From positions 186,001 through 250,000 of the forward strand of contig CAWKFA010000015.1 in assembly GCA_963848825.1 (NCBI GenBank): 64,000 bases of DNA. The letters are read 5' to 3'. This document shows, in pieces, positions 1 to 8,880 of this stretch; within the stretch, counting starts at the first letter, position 1; each line of letters starts with the position of its first letter. The translations under genes and the position numbers were made by a program. The notes under the pieces were generated by a model that made no database searches, had not been told where the DNA came from, and was given only the letters and a program-made list of their open reading frames with translations. Source of the DNA: CAVVSQ01 sp963848825. GTDB taxonomy: Bacteria; Planctomycetota; Planctomycetia; Gemmatales; Gemmataceae.

Positions 1-1
1 C

Positions 2-3000
2 GACCTGGTGCAACTGGCGCAGCTCGAACAAAAGGAAGAAGCCGTCCGCAAGGCGCCGGGCCGCAACGCGCCAGGCGCGGCCGATCGGGACGACCTGCTC
101 CAAATTCATCGCGATCAGGTCATCGTCGAAGAACAAAAGATGAAGCAAATCGTGGAAACGGCGCTGGCACAAGCACGCAAAGAGCTGGCTGGCGATCCGG
201 AAGGCACGCTCGATTACCTGCGGAACACCTTGTCGCGCGTCAGGAACCATCCCAACCTGAGTGACGACATGCGCCATGCCCTCCAGGCACGCCTGGAAAC
301 TTCCCTCCGCGAAATCACGAATACGGGCCGTGCCCTCAAGCTGCGGAAAGAAGAAAAAAGCAAGGTGGCCGCGGTGGTGCAGAAGAACCAGGAGCTCGAG
401 CGTGAACGCCTGACGATCGAGAATCGTGCCGAGGCCCAGTTCCGCATCTACAAGAACCTCATGAACATCGCTCGTCTCGAAGAACATGCCAAGATCGAAG
501 TGTTGCGGGGGCTGGAGGAGATCACCTTCGAGGCGCGCCGACAAGGGCGTGCCGACCCGCTGGCGGCCATCGCGGCCTACAACCAGGTATCGGCCGCCTT
601 CAGCCTGCAACGGGCGCGTGACCTGAACCAGTTGAAAGAGCGCCGCTTTCTGGAAGTATACCTGTCGGTGGAGCGTTCTGCTGTGCCCTTCTCCGATGAG
701 CCGGGCATTTATTTCCCGCCGCTCAAGACCTGGCAAGCGATCAGCGCCCTGCGCAAGGAAAAGTACGAAGTCAGCAGCTTGCCCGACGATGAAAAGGGAC
801 GCAAGGAAGCCAAATCAATCGCAGCCATGCTGACCGAAACGATAAAAACTTCGGACATCCCGCAAACCGCGACGCTCAAGGACGTCCTGGGTTTGTTTAT
901 CGAGAGGATGGCCGAAAAGGGCAAGGAGCTGCCGATCCTGATTGACACGAATGCCTTCAAGGAAGACGCGGCGGATGCGCCGGACCCTTATGACACGACA
1001 GTGAAGTTTCCACCATATCCCAAAACCATGTCCCTGGCGACTGCCCTGCGTTTCGCCTTGTCGCAGATTCCCAGTAACAACGCGACCTATTTGATACGCC
1101 GCAACTACATCGAGGTGACCACCAACGACCGCATGGTGCGCGAGAAGGTGCTGCGTGTTTATCCCGTCGGCGATCTCGTCATCCCCATCAGTCAATCGGG
1201 CGGCACACAGAACTTCAACTTCGGCGGCGGTGGTCAGCAGACCGGCGGCCAAATGCCCCAATTCGGCCAGTTGGGCGGGCAGATCGGACAATTCGGATTA
1301 GGCGCCCTGGGTATGAATCAATTCGGCGGACCCTTGGGTGCCGGCGCCCTTGGCAACGCTTTTGGTCAGCAGAACTTCGGCGTTCAACTGGGAGCCATCG
1401 GTGGCCCGTTTGGCCAGTTCGGCCCAGGTGCTCAGGTCGGTTTTGGAGCGGTAGGCCAGTTTGGCCCAGGTCCCCAGATCGGTTTTGGTGCGTTGATGGC
1501 TGGCGGCTTCGGTCAACCTGTCGGCCAGCTTGGCAATTTCCAGGGCGTGGGCGGTTCGTTCAATGGCGGCTCGTTTCAGGGTGGCTTCAACGGCTCCCTC
1601 GGTGCGCTCGGCGCCAGCCAGGCTGTCAGCCTGATTAGCGTCATCACCAAAGTAGTCGCTCCGGGTGAATGGTTCGTAACCCAGCAACCCAATCCTTTCC
1701 AACAAAATATTTTCGCTCCCTTCATGGGCGGGCGCGGCATGATGGGTGTCAATTTTCAGATGATGGGCGGTCCCGTGAATGGCTTCGGTGGTGGACCTCC
1801 CCCAGCGCCGGTTAATGAAGGCGGGCCCGCGGACATCCAGAAGGCCAATACCATCGAGTTTTTCCCACCCGCGCTGGCCATCATCGTCAGGGGAACTTCG
1901 CGCATCCATACCTCGCTCTACGGCGGCATCATCGGCGGCAAGCGGCCACCCATGGAAGCCGCCATGCTCGATGCCCGGGAGAAGGGATTGGTATTTGTCG
2001 CCAGGGGCGGCCAGATCATTGATCCGAATGCAGCCCCCGGCGCGGCAGGCAAGACTGGAGTTGCCTCCAAGGTCATTCAACCTGACCTCAAGAAAACTCC
2101 CGCGGAACTCGATGCGACCACCGTCTGGAATGAAGCCCTGGCCAAGGGGGGCGTGGACGCCGGCATGGTCGTGGCCACCGCCGACTTCCTCTTCGAGGCC
2201 GGCCAGTATCAACATGCCGCCGAGTTCCTCAAGGCGAACTTGCGCGCCGGCATCGTCATTCGTCCCTGGGTTTATGAAGCGCTGGCCGTGGCGCTGGAAG
2301 CCAGCGGCGGCGAACCGGACGAGATTCGGCGTGCACGCCTGAGCGCGGTATCCCTCGATCCGACCGATGCGCAAGGTTTCTTGCAGGCGGCACGCACGCT
2401 CGCCGACCACAAACAATACGATCGTGCCCTGGCCTTCTGCCGCCAGGCGGCCTTGCTCGAACCGAACGCTTCGCAGCCTTATGCCGAGGCACTGGCCTAC
2501 GCCGAACTTGGCAAGGACAGCAAGGCGATGGCCTGGGCCGCTGAAAAGCTCATCAGCCAGGACTGGGCTGAAGGGAATCAGTTCCTTCAACAAAACGCGC
2601 AGTCACGCGGCCAGGCGCTGGCGCAGAGTCTGCGTGCCGACCGCCGCGGCACCGAGGCCGATCAGCTTCAGCAAGCTCTGCAGGCGCTCCGCCAACGCGA
2701 CCTGGTCATCAATCTGACCTGGGATAGCAGTGGCGAACCGGCGGACCTCGAACTTGAAGTCAAGGAGCCGACCGGCTCCGTATGCTCCGCCCAGCAAAAG
2801 CAAACTCCCGGCGGCGGTACCTTCCTGGGCACCAACCTGACGGACATGACCCGGGCGTCCTACCTGGCGGCTCAGGCATTTCCCGGCGAATACGAGATAA
2901 GCGTCCGGCGTTTGTTCGGTCAGCCTCTCGGTGGCCGTGCGCGTCTGGAAATCATCCAGAACCTCGGCACACCCCAGGAAACGCGCCGTCTGGAAATCGT

Positions 3001-3415
3001 GCGACTGAATCGCCCAGCACATATCAGGATCGATATCAAGGCAGGCCGCCGCACGGAGCTGGCCACGGTGGCCCCGCCCATGCACAAGAAAGCCAGCGCC
3101 AAGGCGGAAGCCAAGGCCGAGAACGTACTTATGAAGCTACGCGGCTTTTCTTTCCCCGAGTTTTCGGGCAGCATCAAGGTCCGGGGCGAAGTCAGCACAC
3201 CTGGCGGCAACAGGCCCAGCCTGCCCGCCGCGGCGTATCAAAGCCAAACCACGGCCCTTGGCGGCAGCGGCGGCATCAACATCACCGCCCAGGTCAAAAT
3301 GTCGCCCGATCAGCGCGAAACCAACCTCGTGCTGCAACCAGTGTTCCAGACCGTGATCGGCAACCGGCCCAGCATGAGCCTACCCCTCATCCCAGGGGCT
3401 GGGCCGGCACGTTGA
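2..3415 (+). CDS. Large TPR protein with STN-like and Gly/Phe/Gln-rich regions (5' partial)
   Basis: The frame is open to the window edge, so the true start lies upstream; a GTG at position 8 is only the first possible start inside the window. The visible 1,135 residues show, in order: a charged helical/coiled-coil region (about 1-250), a segment resembling the short N-terminal (STN/secretin-like) fold with the sequence RVYPVGDLVIPI (about 330-395), a low-complexity Gly/Phe/Gln-rich stretch (about 398-545), a second conserved block, tetratricopeptide-like helices (about 705-850), and a beta-rich C-terminus. Proteins of this type are frequent in planctomycetes but have no assigned function. 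The TPR and STN-like parts suggest a structural or scaffolding role at the cell envelope (inference). No frame break is visible over 3.4 kb. The following gene is in the same direction, 105 bp downstream. Confidence 0.8.
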   Translation, partial: DLVQLAQLEQKEEAVRKAPGRNAPGAADRDDLLQIHRDQVIVEEQKMKQIVETALAQARKELAGDPEGTLDYLRNTLSRVRNHPNLSDDMRHALQARLETSLREITNTGRALKLRKEEKSKVAAVVQKNQELERERLTIENRAEAQFRIYKNLMNIARLEEHAKIEVLRGLEEITFEARRQGRADPLAAIAAYNQVSAAFSLQRARDLNQLKERRFLEVYLSVERSAVPFSDEPGIYFPPLKTWQAISALRKEKYEVSSLPDDEKGRKEAKSIAAMLTETIKTSDIPQTATLKDVLGLFIERMAEKGKELPILIDTNAFKEDAADAPDPYDTTVKFPPYPKTMSLATALRFALSQIPSNNATYLIRRNYIEVTTNDRMVREKVLRVYPVGDLVIPISQSGGTQNFNFGGGGQQTGGQMPQFGQLGGQIGQFGLGALGMNQFGGPLGAGALGNAFGQQNFGVQLGAIGGPFGQFGPGAQVGFGAVGQFGPGPQIGFGALMAGGFGQPVGQLGNFQGVGGSFNGGSFQGGFNGSLGALGASQAVSLISVITKVVAPGEWFVTQQPNPFQQNIFAPFMGGRGMMGVNFQMMGGPVNGFGGGPPPAPVNEGGPADIQKANTIEFFPPALAIIVRGTSRIHTSLYGGIIGGKRPPMEAAMLDAREKGLVFVARGGQIIDPNAAPGAAGKTGVASKVIQPDLKKTPAELDATTVWNEALAKGGVDAGMVVATADFLFEAGQYQHAAEFLKANLRAGIVIRPWVYEALAVALEASGGEPDEIRRARLSAVSLDPTDAQGFLQAARTLADHKQYDRALAFCRQAALLEPNASQPYAEALAYAELGKDSKAMAWAAEKLISQDWAEGNQFLQQNAQSRGQALAQSLRADRRGTEADQLQQALQALRQRDLVINLTWDSSGEPADLELEVKEPTGSVCSAQQKQTPGGGTFLGTNLTDMTRASYLAAQAFPGEYEISVRRLFGQPLGGRARLEIIQNLGTPQETRRLEIVRLNRPAHIRIDIKAGRRTELATVAPPMHKKASAKAEAKAENVLMKLRGFSFPEFSGSIKVRGEVSTPGGNRPSLPAAAYQSQTTALGGSGGINITAQVKMSPDQRETNLVLQPVFQTVIGNRPSMSLPLIPGAGPAR

Positions 3416-3520
3416 CCGATCCTCGAGCAAATTCGATAATCCCAGGCTGTAAATATTCGGCATCGACCCGATCCGCTCTCGACGGGAAAGGTGTCCATGA
3501 GGTAGAAAGCTTACAAGGAA

Positions 3521-3814
3521 GTGCATAACCACTCGCGGGCCTGGCGAAATAATGATGTTTCTGCGCAAGTCAGTGAAGTTGTTGGCGAGCCGAAGTTTTT
3601 TCTGGTGGAAGCAAGTAAAATCGACGGCGATGCCTCAGGAGCCTCCTACTCCGGCGACTGGAAGTTTGGCATGAACGACTGGAAGAAGATTTATGATGCC
3701 AAGGGAGATTTTTCCGTTATCGGAATACCTATCAAGAAAAATCAGCCCCTTGAGAACTTTGAAGCTTTGGCAAAGGGCATAAAAACCCTTCGAGTCCGAG
3801 TACGGCCTGATTGA
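3521..3814 (+). CDS. Small hypothetical protein
   Basis: A 97-residue frame starting at GTG. The first 20 residues are doubtful, but from about residue 23 (EPKFFLVEASKIDGD) the composition is that of an ordinary soluble protein, and codon use is close to the AT-richer genes that follow. No domain is recognised. It could be the remnant of a longer gene, because no good ribosome binding site precedes the GTG and the protein ends abruptly in VRVRPD. It precedes two beta-propeller paralogs on the same strand. Confidence 0.4.
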   Translation: MHNHSRAWRNNDVSAQVSEVVGEPKFFLVEASKIDGDASGASYSGDWKFGMNDWKKIYDAKGDFSVIGIPIKKNQPLENFEALAKGIKTLRVRVRPD

Positions 3815-3891
3815 CCCTAAAAAAACCGCTCATACCCAGCGGGTCCTGACATAGAATACTGAAATAACACAACCTACAGTCAAAGGCGCAC

Positions 3892-4944
3892 ATGATGTCA
3901 ACCCGACCTGTTGTGATTGTATTCTTCACCCTGACATGTTTGTTTTGCCTCTCATCCCATGGTTGGGCACAGAGGGCGTCCGCGCCAGTTCGATTATCAG
4001 CCAGATTGGGACCAATAACTAAAAGTCACGCTCTCGATTTTTCAGCAGACGGCAAATATTTGCTCTTCCCGTTCTATAAAAGTCTGTCAGTTCATGGAAA
4101 TCCACTTATAACCAAATGGGATATTAAGAACAAAGAGGCCGTCTGGACAGTAGACTCAGGCCACGACAACCAGATCACCTTGGTAGGTTTTTCGCCCTCA
4201 GGCAACTCTTCTTTCATCGGAGATCTTAGAGGGAATGTCTCGGCCCGGACAGATCAAGACCGCGTGTGTTCTTTTAAATTAGCGGGAGGACTTTTAGCAC
4301 TGCAATTCGGGTATTTTGTTGATGAGGACCAAATCTTGATTATGACCTATAAAGGTATCGGCGTGCTGACGAATATCAAAACACAAGAATCGAAAGCCTA
4401 TATTGTTCCTGACCGGGAGGGGGCTGACAATATCAGTTGGTATGGCGCGTTTTCCAGGGACAAACAGCATATTGCACTAATCAAAGACAATCTTGTTGGC
4501 TTTAAGAATGGTCTCAAGTTTCAGGCGGACTACGAGATCGAATTGCCAACCAAAGAACTGCATGACATCGCGATCTCGGATGATGGAGGTTTGATAATAG
4601 GTGCTCGGCATCCAGGGCGTCTTTTCCAATATGATGTCCGCCAAAAGAAATTCACCAAACACTGGGATTCTCAGCCCTTAATTAAGGGAACGGAAGGGTC
4701 CCCCTTTTCAGGGGACACTTACGCCATCCAGTTTTTGCATAATTCTTCTAGCTTTGTTACCGCTCACCACTCTGGCACCGTCCGAATTTGGAAGGAACCG
4801 GGAGTGCTGCTGGCTTCTATTCAGTGTAGCGACTATGAAGTTAGCGCGCTGGCGATATCACCCGACAACCGAATGTTGGCAACCGCAGGGGATATTCAAC
4901 AGGTAATGTTGTGGGATATTTCCGGATTGGATTTCAAGAAATAA
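3892..4944 (+). CDS. Secreted WD40-like beta-propeller protein, copy 1
   Basis: 350 residues. The N-terminus (hydrophobic stretch VIVFFTLTCLFCLSSHGWAQ, then a likely signal peptidase site after AQ) predicts export. The rest consists of WD40/YVTN-like blades: DFSADGKYLL, VGFSPSGNSSF, AISDDGGLI, GTVRIWKEPG and ALAISPDNRMLATAGD. It is a close paralog of the next gene, with the same blade order and long identical stretches such as HPGRLFQYDVRQKKFTK. Function is unknown; such propellers usually act as binding scaffolds. Base composition is visibly lower in GC than the surrounding genes, which suggests relaxed selection or acquisition (inference). Confidence 0.8.
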   Translation: MMSTRPVVIVFFTLTCLFCLSSHGWAQRASAPVRLSARLGPITKSHALDFSADGKYLLFPFYKSLSVHGNPLITKWDIKNKEAVWTVDSGHDNQITLVGFSPSGNSSFIGDLRGNVSARTDQDRVCSFKLAGGLLALQFGYFVDEDQILIMTYKGIGVLTNIKTQESKAYIVPDREGADNISWYGAFSRDKQHIALIKDNLVGFKNGLKFQADYEIELPTKELHDIAISDDGGLIIGARHPGRLFQYDVRQKKFTKHWDSQPLIKGTEGSPFSGDTYAIQFLHNSSSFVTAHHSGTVRIWKEPGVLLASIQCSDYEVSALAISPDNRMLATAGDIQQVMLWDISGLDFKK

Positions 4945-5066
4945 CCAGTTCCTCCCGCATTCAAGTGGGTGAAGGAGCAGGTCCACTGTCCCACAATGGA
5001 AAGAAATGTTGGCGATGACGTTTGTCAAATATCTTTGACTAATATAACCTCCAATTAGGGGCGGTC

Positions 5067-6239
5067 ATGACGACCATTCGAAACTTAGCCAGTACCTTTT
5101 TCGCAATAGTATGCTTATCTTACATATCGACCGACGGTCTAACGCAACCGGGCGAACCGTCGTCTATAGTTCGGTTATTGGCCGAATTGGGACCATCTAG
5201 ACGAAGTTACGCCGTCGATTTTTCAGCGGACGGAAAATACCTGCTTTCTGCCGCCGAAGTTCCTACAGGAGATCCTGCGGCTCCTACAAAAGTATTTGTA
5301 ACAAAGTGGGACGTTGAGGAAAAGACAGCCATCTGGAATGTAGATTCCTGCCATCCTGCCATGATTACTCTGTTAGGCTTCTCGCCCTCGGGTGATTCCT
5401 TTTTCATAGGGGATTATTGCGCGAACGTGTCTATTTGGAAGGACAAAGACTGCGTGGGTTTCTTTAAAGGGACGAACAAAAGTCCAGGCCTTCTGTTTGG
5501 GTATTTCGTTGATCAGGACAATTTATTTATCATGGATGGCATGAGCGTTGGCCTTCTTAGAAATATCAAAACACAAGAGTCCAACACTTACATCATTCCG
5601 AGGGGGAAGACCAAAGACAAGTGGAGTCGGCCTGGAACTTTTTCCAGGCAAAAGCAACATATTGCAGTCGTAAAGCTAAACGTGGCTGAACTTGTGAAGC
5701 AAAACCGGGCTGAACCTGTAAAGCAAAACCTGGCTGCACCTGTAAAGCAAAACCTGGCTGCACCTGTAAAGGAAAACCTGGTTGGCTTTAAAAACGGCCT
5801 CGAATTGCAGGAAGATTATGAAATTGCCTTACCGATTGAACATGTTGGTGTTATCGCGATGTCGGATGATGGGAGCTTGATTACAGGTGCTGGACATCCA
5901 GGGCGCCTTTTTCAATATGATGTCCGTCAGAAGAAATTTACCAAAGAGTGGGATTCTCGGCTCTTGGCCCCGGCCAAGAAGGGGTACCCCTTTCCAGGGG
6001 ACACCTACGCCATCCAGTATTTGCATAATTCTTCCAGCTTTATTACGGCTCACGAATCCGGAACCGTTCGAATTTGGAAAGAACCGGGAGTGCTGCTGGC
6101 TTCTATACGGGTTGCCGACTACGCAGTCGCGGCCCTGGCAGTTTCTCCCGACAATCGAATGCTGGCTACTGCGGGGGATATTCAACCAGCAAAATTGTGG
6201 GATATTTCCGGATTGGATTTTGTGAAATTACCAAAGTAA
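5067..6239 (+). CDS. Secreted WD40-like beta-propeller protein, copy 2
   Basis: 390 residues, a tandem paralog of the preceding gene. It has its own signal peptide (FFAIVCLSYISTDGLTQ) and the same blades (DFSADGKYLLSA, LGFSPSGDSFFIGD, GTVRIWKEPGVLLASIR, ALAVSPDNRMLATAGD). An AGGGGCGG ribosome binding site lies 5 bases before the ATG. It is longer than copy 1 mainly because of an insertion at about residues 207-238, made of four 8-residue repeats of the type AAPVKQNL just before VGFKNG. Copy 1 has a single IKDNLVGFKNG at this place, so the repeat probably expanded after the duplication. Function unknown. Confidence 0.8.
   Translation: MTTIRNLASTFFAIVCLSYISTDGLTQPGEPSSIVRLLAELGPSRRSYAVDFSADGKYLLSAAEVPTGDPAAPTKVFVTKWDVEEKTAIWNVDSCHPAMITLLGFSPSGDSFFIGDYCANVSIWKDKDCVGFFKGTNKSPGLLFGYFVDQDNLFIMDGMSVGLLRNIKTQESNTYIIPRGKTKDKWSRPGTFSRQKQHIAVVKLNVAELVKQNRAEPVKQNLAAPVKQNLAAPVKENLVGFKNGLELQEDYEIALPIEHVGVIAMSDDGSLITGAGHPGRLFQYDVRQKKFTKEWDSRLLAPAKKGYPFPGDTYAIQYLHNSSSFITAHESGTVRIWKEPGVLLASIRVADYAVAALAVSPDNRMLATAGDIQPAKLWDISGLDFVKLPK
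5685..5780 (+). repeat. 24-bp coding tandem repeat, four copies
   Basis: Four in-frame 24-bp units (5685-5708, 5709-5732, 5733-5756, 5757-5780) encode AELVKQNR, AEPVKQNL, AAPVKQNL and AAPVKENL. Units 2-4 differ by only one or two bases. The array sits between two propeller blades and is absent from the neighbouring paralog. Confidence 0.9.
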
Positions 6240-6345
6240 GAAAGTGACGAACAACAAAATGCATTCCTGCCCCAGGACTCGGTTTCGATCCTGGCCTCGC
6301 CTGGCTCGAACCAAGTGCCGGGCCGGCGCGCCAGAGCGACCCATT

Positions 6346-7051
6346 TCACGAAGTGTGAACAGAGCCTTGGCAGCCCTGTTCTCCTTTTTGCATCGTTGGC
6401 AAGTTCGCGGCCGCCGCGATCCGCGTTATCAATTCCTCCACCTCCCCGAGCGGCGCGCCGCCGAAGCTGGCGACATGGATCATGGACACCAGTTCGCGCA
6501 CACGGCCAAGGTTTTCTAAAAGCTCGTGCAGCGTTTGTTCGCGCAGCCGCTCGAAGAATCTCTCGATTGGCGCCGATTGCTTGCTGGCTCTTTTGGGCAC
6601 TTTCCGCAAAGACTTGGTCGCTGGCCGAGGCCCTCAGCAGCTCCCATTCGGGGTTGGCCAGGATGCGATCCAGAGCGCGAATACGCTCAATCTGTGCCGC
6701 CCAGGCCGAGCGTACTTCCCGTAATCGACCGCTTTCCCGCGTCAGGAGGTTGTCAGCTCCGGCATGCAGCCCTTGCAAGGCGGCTTCCAACTGGGCATCC
6801 ACCCTGGCGACGGCTTGCGCCAGTTCGTCCGCCTGCACGCCAGGCGTCGGTGGCAATCCAGCGCGTGACGGGGGTTCTCGCTCGGTGCGCGAGGACAAGA
6901 GGACGGGCAAGTAGAGTGGCCAAAAGAAAAGGGACGTGACGACCTGGAACCAGCGCCGCCCAGGCCGTGGTTCGACCAGGGAAAGATAGCTCGCCGCCGC
7001 CACGCCGGTCCCGGCCATCAGGTAAAGCACCAGCAATTGACCAATCGACAT
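6346..7051 (-). CDS. Small membrane-anchored protein with helical tail, frame-broken
   Basis: The start at 7051 (MSIGQLLVLYLM) is set by a GGGGAGGA ribosome binding site. Two membrane segments come first (LLVLYLMAGTGVAAASYLSL and WFQVVTSLFFWPLYLPVLL), then a charged helical region (DELAQAVARVDAQLEAALQG, then SGRLREVRSAWAAQIERIRAL). At about 6575-6590 the sensible reading moves to another frame, where it continues as PIERFFERLREQTLHELLEN to a stop at 6346. I read this as one gene of about 235 residues with a single indel. The tail packs like a coiled coil. No family is recognised. It lies 53 bp after the membrane protein ending at 7105 and is probably co-transcribed with it. Confidence 0.6.
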
Positions 7052-7104
7052 GACAAGGTCCTCCCCTTTGGCCGTCGGGCAGCCGTCGCCCGAATTTTTC
7101 CACG

Positions 7105-7827
7105 CTAGCCCTGAATGATGTCGGCGAACAATTCCCAGAGGCGATAGATCATCACCGGGATGACTACGGCGTAGACGGCGGCCCAGGACAGGATCAGCCT
7201 TTTCAAAAAGGCGGTCCGCCGACAAAAGCCCGCCCGCCGCTGTGTTTGGTGAATATCCAGAATGCCGACGTAGATCGAGCGCAGGCCCCAAAGTCCGGTC
7301 AGAAACGGCAACCCCAGGCCGACGATGAGCGCCCAGTGAAGGCTCAAGGGTGGTGCCTCGAAGATCACCAGTCCCAGCACCATGGCCACATAGATCGGTA
7401 GTATGCCGAGCAGCAAAATGCCGTTGGCGGCCGTGCCCTTGCCGATGAGACTGGTGATTTGCAGCCAGGACATCGTTACACCGGCCAACAGGCTGTAAAA
7501 GTAAAAGCTCGGTAAACAAACGCTGGCAGCCAGCAGAACTCCAAGGGTGTAGGCGAGAATAAGGCCGCTACCCGAGCCGTCCGCCCAGGAAGCTGACGGC
7601 CAACGAAGCCATGGGCACAGGGCCAGGGCACTGCTCGGTACGAGATTAAAGAGCACCATGATGACCACGGCGTAGATAAAGAACGCCGCCTCGCCGATGA
7701 ACAAGAACCGCGGAAACAATTGCCGCTGCCAGAACGGCTGGCGATTAAGTTCATCCAGTCCTTCCGGTTGTTTGAGCAGAAGCTCCACGAGCTCGAGGGC
7801 AGTTTGATCTCTGGTTCCCATGGTCAT
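7105..7827 (-). CDS. Polytopic membrane protein, unknown function
   Basis: About 240 residues if started at MTMGTRDQ (7827), preceded by GGAAGAG; a longer frame runs upstream through the hairpin repeat and is unlikely to be used. An N-terminal soluble helix (ALELVELLLKQPEGLDELNR) precedes about five membrane segments, including FLFIGEAAFFIYAVVIMVLF, GLILAYTLGVLLAASVCLPS, ILLLGILPIYVAMVLGLVIF and LILSWAAVYAVVIPVMIYRL. It lies between the Yip1-like gene and the small anchored protein, all on the minus strand, and the three probably form a membrane-protein operon. The fold is reminiscent of Yip1-like proteins, but I cannot assign it firmly. Confidence 0.65.
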   Translation of the reverse strand: MTMGTRDQTALELVELLLKQPEGLDELNRQPFWQRQLFPRFLFIGEAAFFIYAVVIMVLFNLVPSSALALCPWLRWPSASWADGSGSGLILAYTLGVLLAASVCLPSFYFYSLLAGVTMSWLQITSLIGKGTAANGILLLGILPIYVAMVLGLVIFEAPPLSLHWALIVGLGLPFLTGLWGLRSIYVGILDIHQTQRRAGFCRRTAFLKRLILSWAAVYAVVIPVMIYRLWELFADIIQG

Positions 7828-7894
7828 CTCTTCCGAGCGGCTGCATCGTTTCAAGCATGATCGTCCTCCCGTTTTTCGTGTGTTTTGAGTTAGG

Positions 7895-7935
7895 AGCCCG
7901 TTGAAAAAGGGGTCAGACCCCTTTTTCAACGGGCT
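7895..7935. repeat. Perfect 41-bp palindrome of the GGGGTCAGACCCC family
   Basis: The arms AGCCCGTTGAAAAA and TTTTTCAACGGGCT enclose GGGGTCAGACCCC and pair perfectly around a single central base. It lies 15 bp after the stop codon of the Yip1-like gene, so it can act as a transcription terminator or 3'-end stabiliser. Two related, larger elements lie at 8777-8880 and 56489-56583. Confidence 0.9.
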
Positions 7936-7950
7936 GTTCGACGGCGCAAC

Positions 7951-8541
7951 TTAAAATTGGAACAAGCCAAAGGCGTAAAACAATTCGGCGCCCAGTGAGC
8001 CCACCAGGGCTAACCATAGAACCGGGGCCGTGCCGCGCGTTGGTTCCAGTGTGGCCATGACGCGACCGAAAACGTCGATCATGGCCACGCCGACCCCGGC
8101 GAAGACGATGAGGTTGACCGCCAATACGGCCCGCGGATCAGGTAAAGCCGCCGTGAAAAACAAGTTGATGGGAACGGACGCGAGCATGGCCAGTCCGCCC
8201 CAACTTGTCGTGACGAGAGCTGCCAGAAACGTCGTACTGGCCTGCAGCCGAGAACCCGTCAAGCTGTTGAGGATATAGAGGGCCGGCAGGGGCAAACTCC
8301 AGGCGATGCCCGCGGTCAGCGTGAAGATGAGGCCGTCGGAAACCATGCGCGGGACGCCGGCCATGACGCCCATCGTCATGCCGTAGGTCAGCGTTCCAAG
8401 TGCCGCCGTGAGCCCCAGGGCGGCGAACACCCACCAGGGATAAACTCGTCCTTCGATCTGCCAGCGCAAGGCGAACTCCTCAGGCTCGCGCAGCGCCTCG
8501 CCGATATAACCCACACCCTCGCCAAAGACACGACGAAACAT
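7951..8541 (-). CDS. Yip1-family membrane protein
   Basis: 196 residues. The ATG at 8541 follows a GGAGGGAG ribosome binding site. A short cytoplasmic start (FGEGVGYIGEALREPEEFAL) leads into about five membrane helices: WVFAALGLTAALGTLTYGMT, LIFTLTAGIAWSLPLPALYI, FLAALVTTSWGGLAMLASV, AVLAVNLIVFAGVGVAMIDV and VLWLALVGSLGAELFYAFGL. The order and length match bacterial Yip1-domain proteins, whose biochemical role is unknown. It is followed on the same strand by the other membrane protein at 7105-7827, with a palindrome between them. Confidence 0.6.
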   Translation of the reverse strand: MFRRVFGEGVGYIGEALREPEEFALRWQIEGRVYPWWVFAALGLTAALGTLTYGMTMGVMAGVPRMVSDGLIFTLTAGIAWSLPLPALYILNSLTGSRLQASTTFLAALVTTSWGGLAMLASVPINLFFTAALPDPRAVLAVNLIVFAGVGVAMIDVFGRVMATLEPTRGTAPVLWLALVGSLGAELFYAFGLFQF

Positions 8542-8776
8542 GACTCCCTCCGATCGGTAATTGCCGTGGTTCCCTTGATACGGCCAACCGGGACGGGGAA
8601 GGTTTCTTAACCGAGAAATGCGCGCAGGGGAGGGGCGTCAGGAGGCAGGCAGCGCCGCCGCATAAAAAAATGCCATGCAAATTGCCATGCAAAATGATAT
8701 GCGTCGTGGAGGGGGGTGCCCGGTGCACGCATACATACCATTTTTCGCCCGGCATCCCCTACACGGGTCAGTGTTC

Positions 8777-8880
8777 TAGCAGCCCGTTGAAAAAGGGGTC
8801 AGACCCCTTCAATACCCTTTAAAAACATGGAAACTCTGTTCGCTTAAAGGGGGTCTGACCCCTTTTTCAACGGGCTGCTA
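8777..8880. repeat. 104-bp imperfect palindrome with GGGGTCAGACCCC cores
   Basis: The left arm (TAGCAGCCCGTTGAAAAA then GGGGTCAGACCCC) is mirrored by the right arm (GGGGTCTGACCCC then TTTTTCAACGGGCTGCTA), with an inner segment containing ACTCTGTTCGCTT. The right end overlaps the TAG stop codon of the zinc metallopeptidase, which places the element exactly at that gene's 3' end. Structure and position resemble REP/BIME-type elements or terminators. Confidence 0.9.

Noticed and set aside
1298..2593. 431-residue open frame antisense to the TPR protein
   Set aside because: It lies wholly within a well-supported gene on the other strand, has no domain pattern, and is expected from high-GC third-position bias.
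6570..6600. Programmed ribosomal frameshift in the small membrane-protein gene
   Set aside because: No convincing slippery heptamer or downstream pseudoknot is seen, and similar breaks are spread over many genes, so an assembly indel is simpler.
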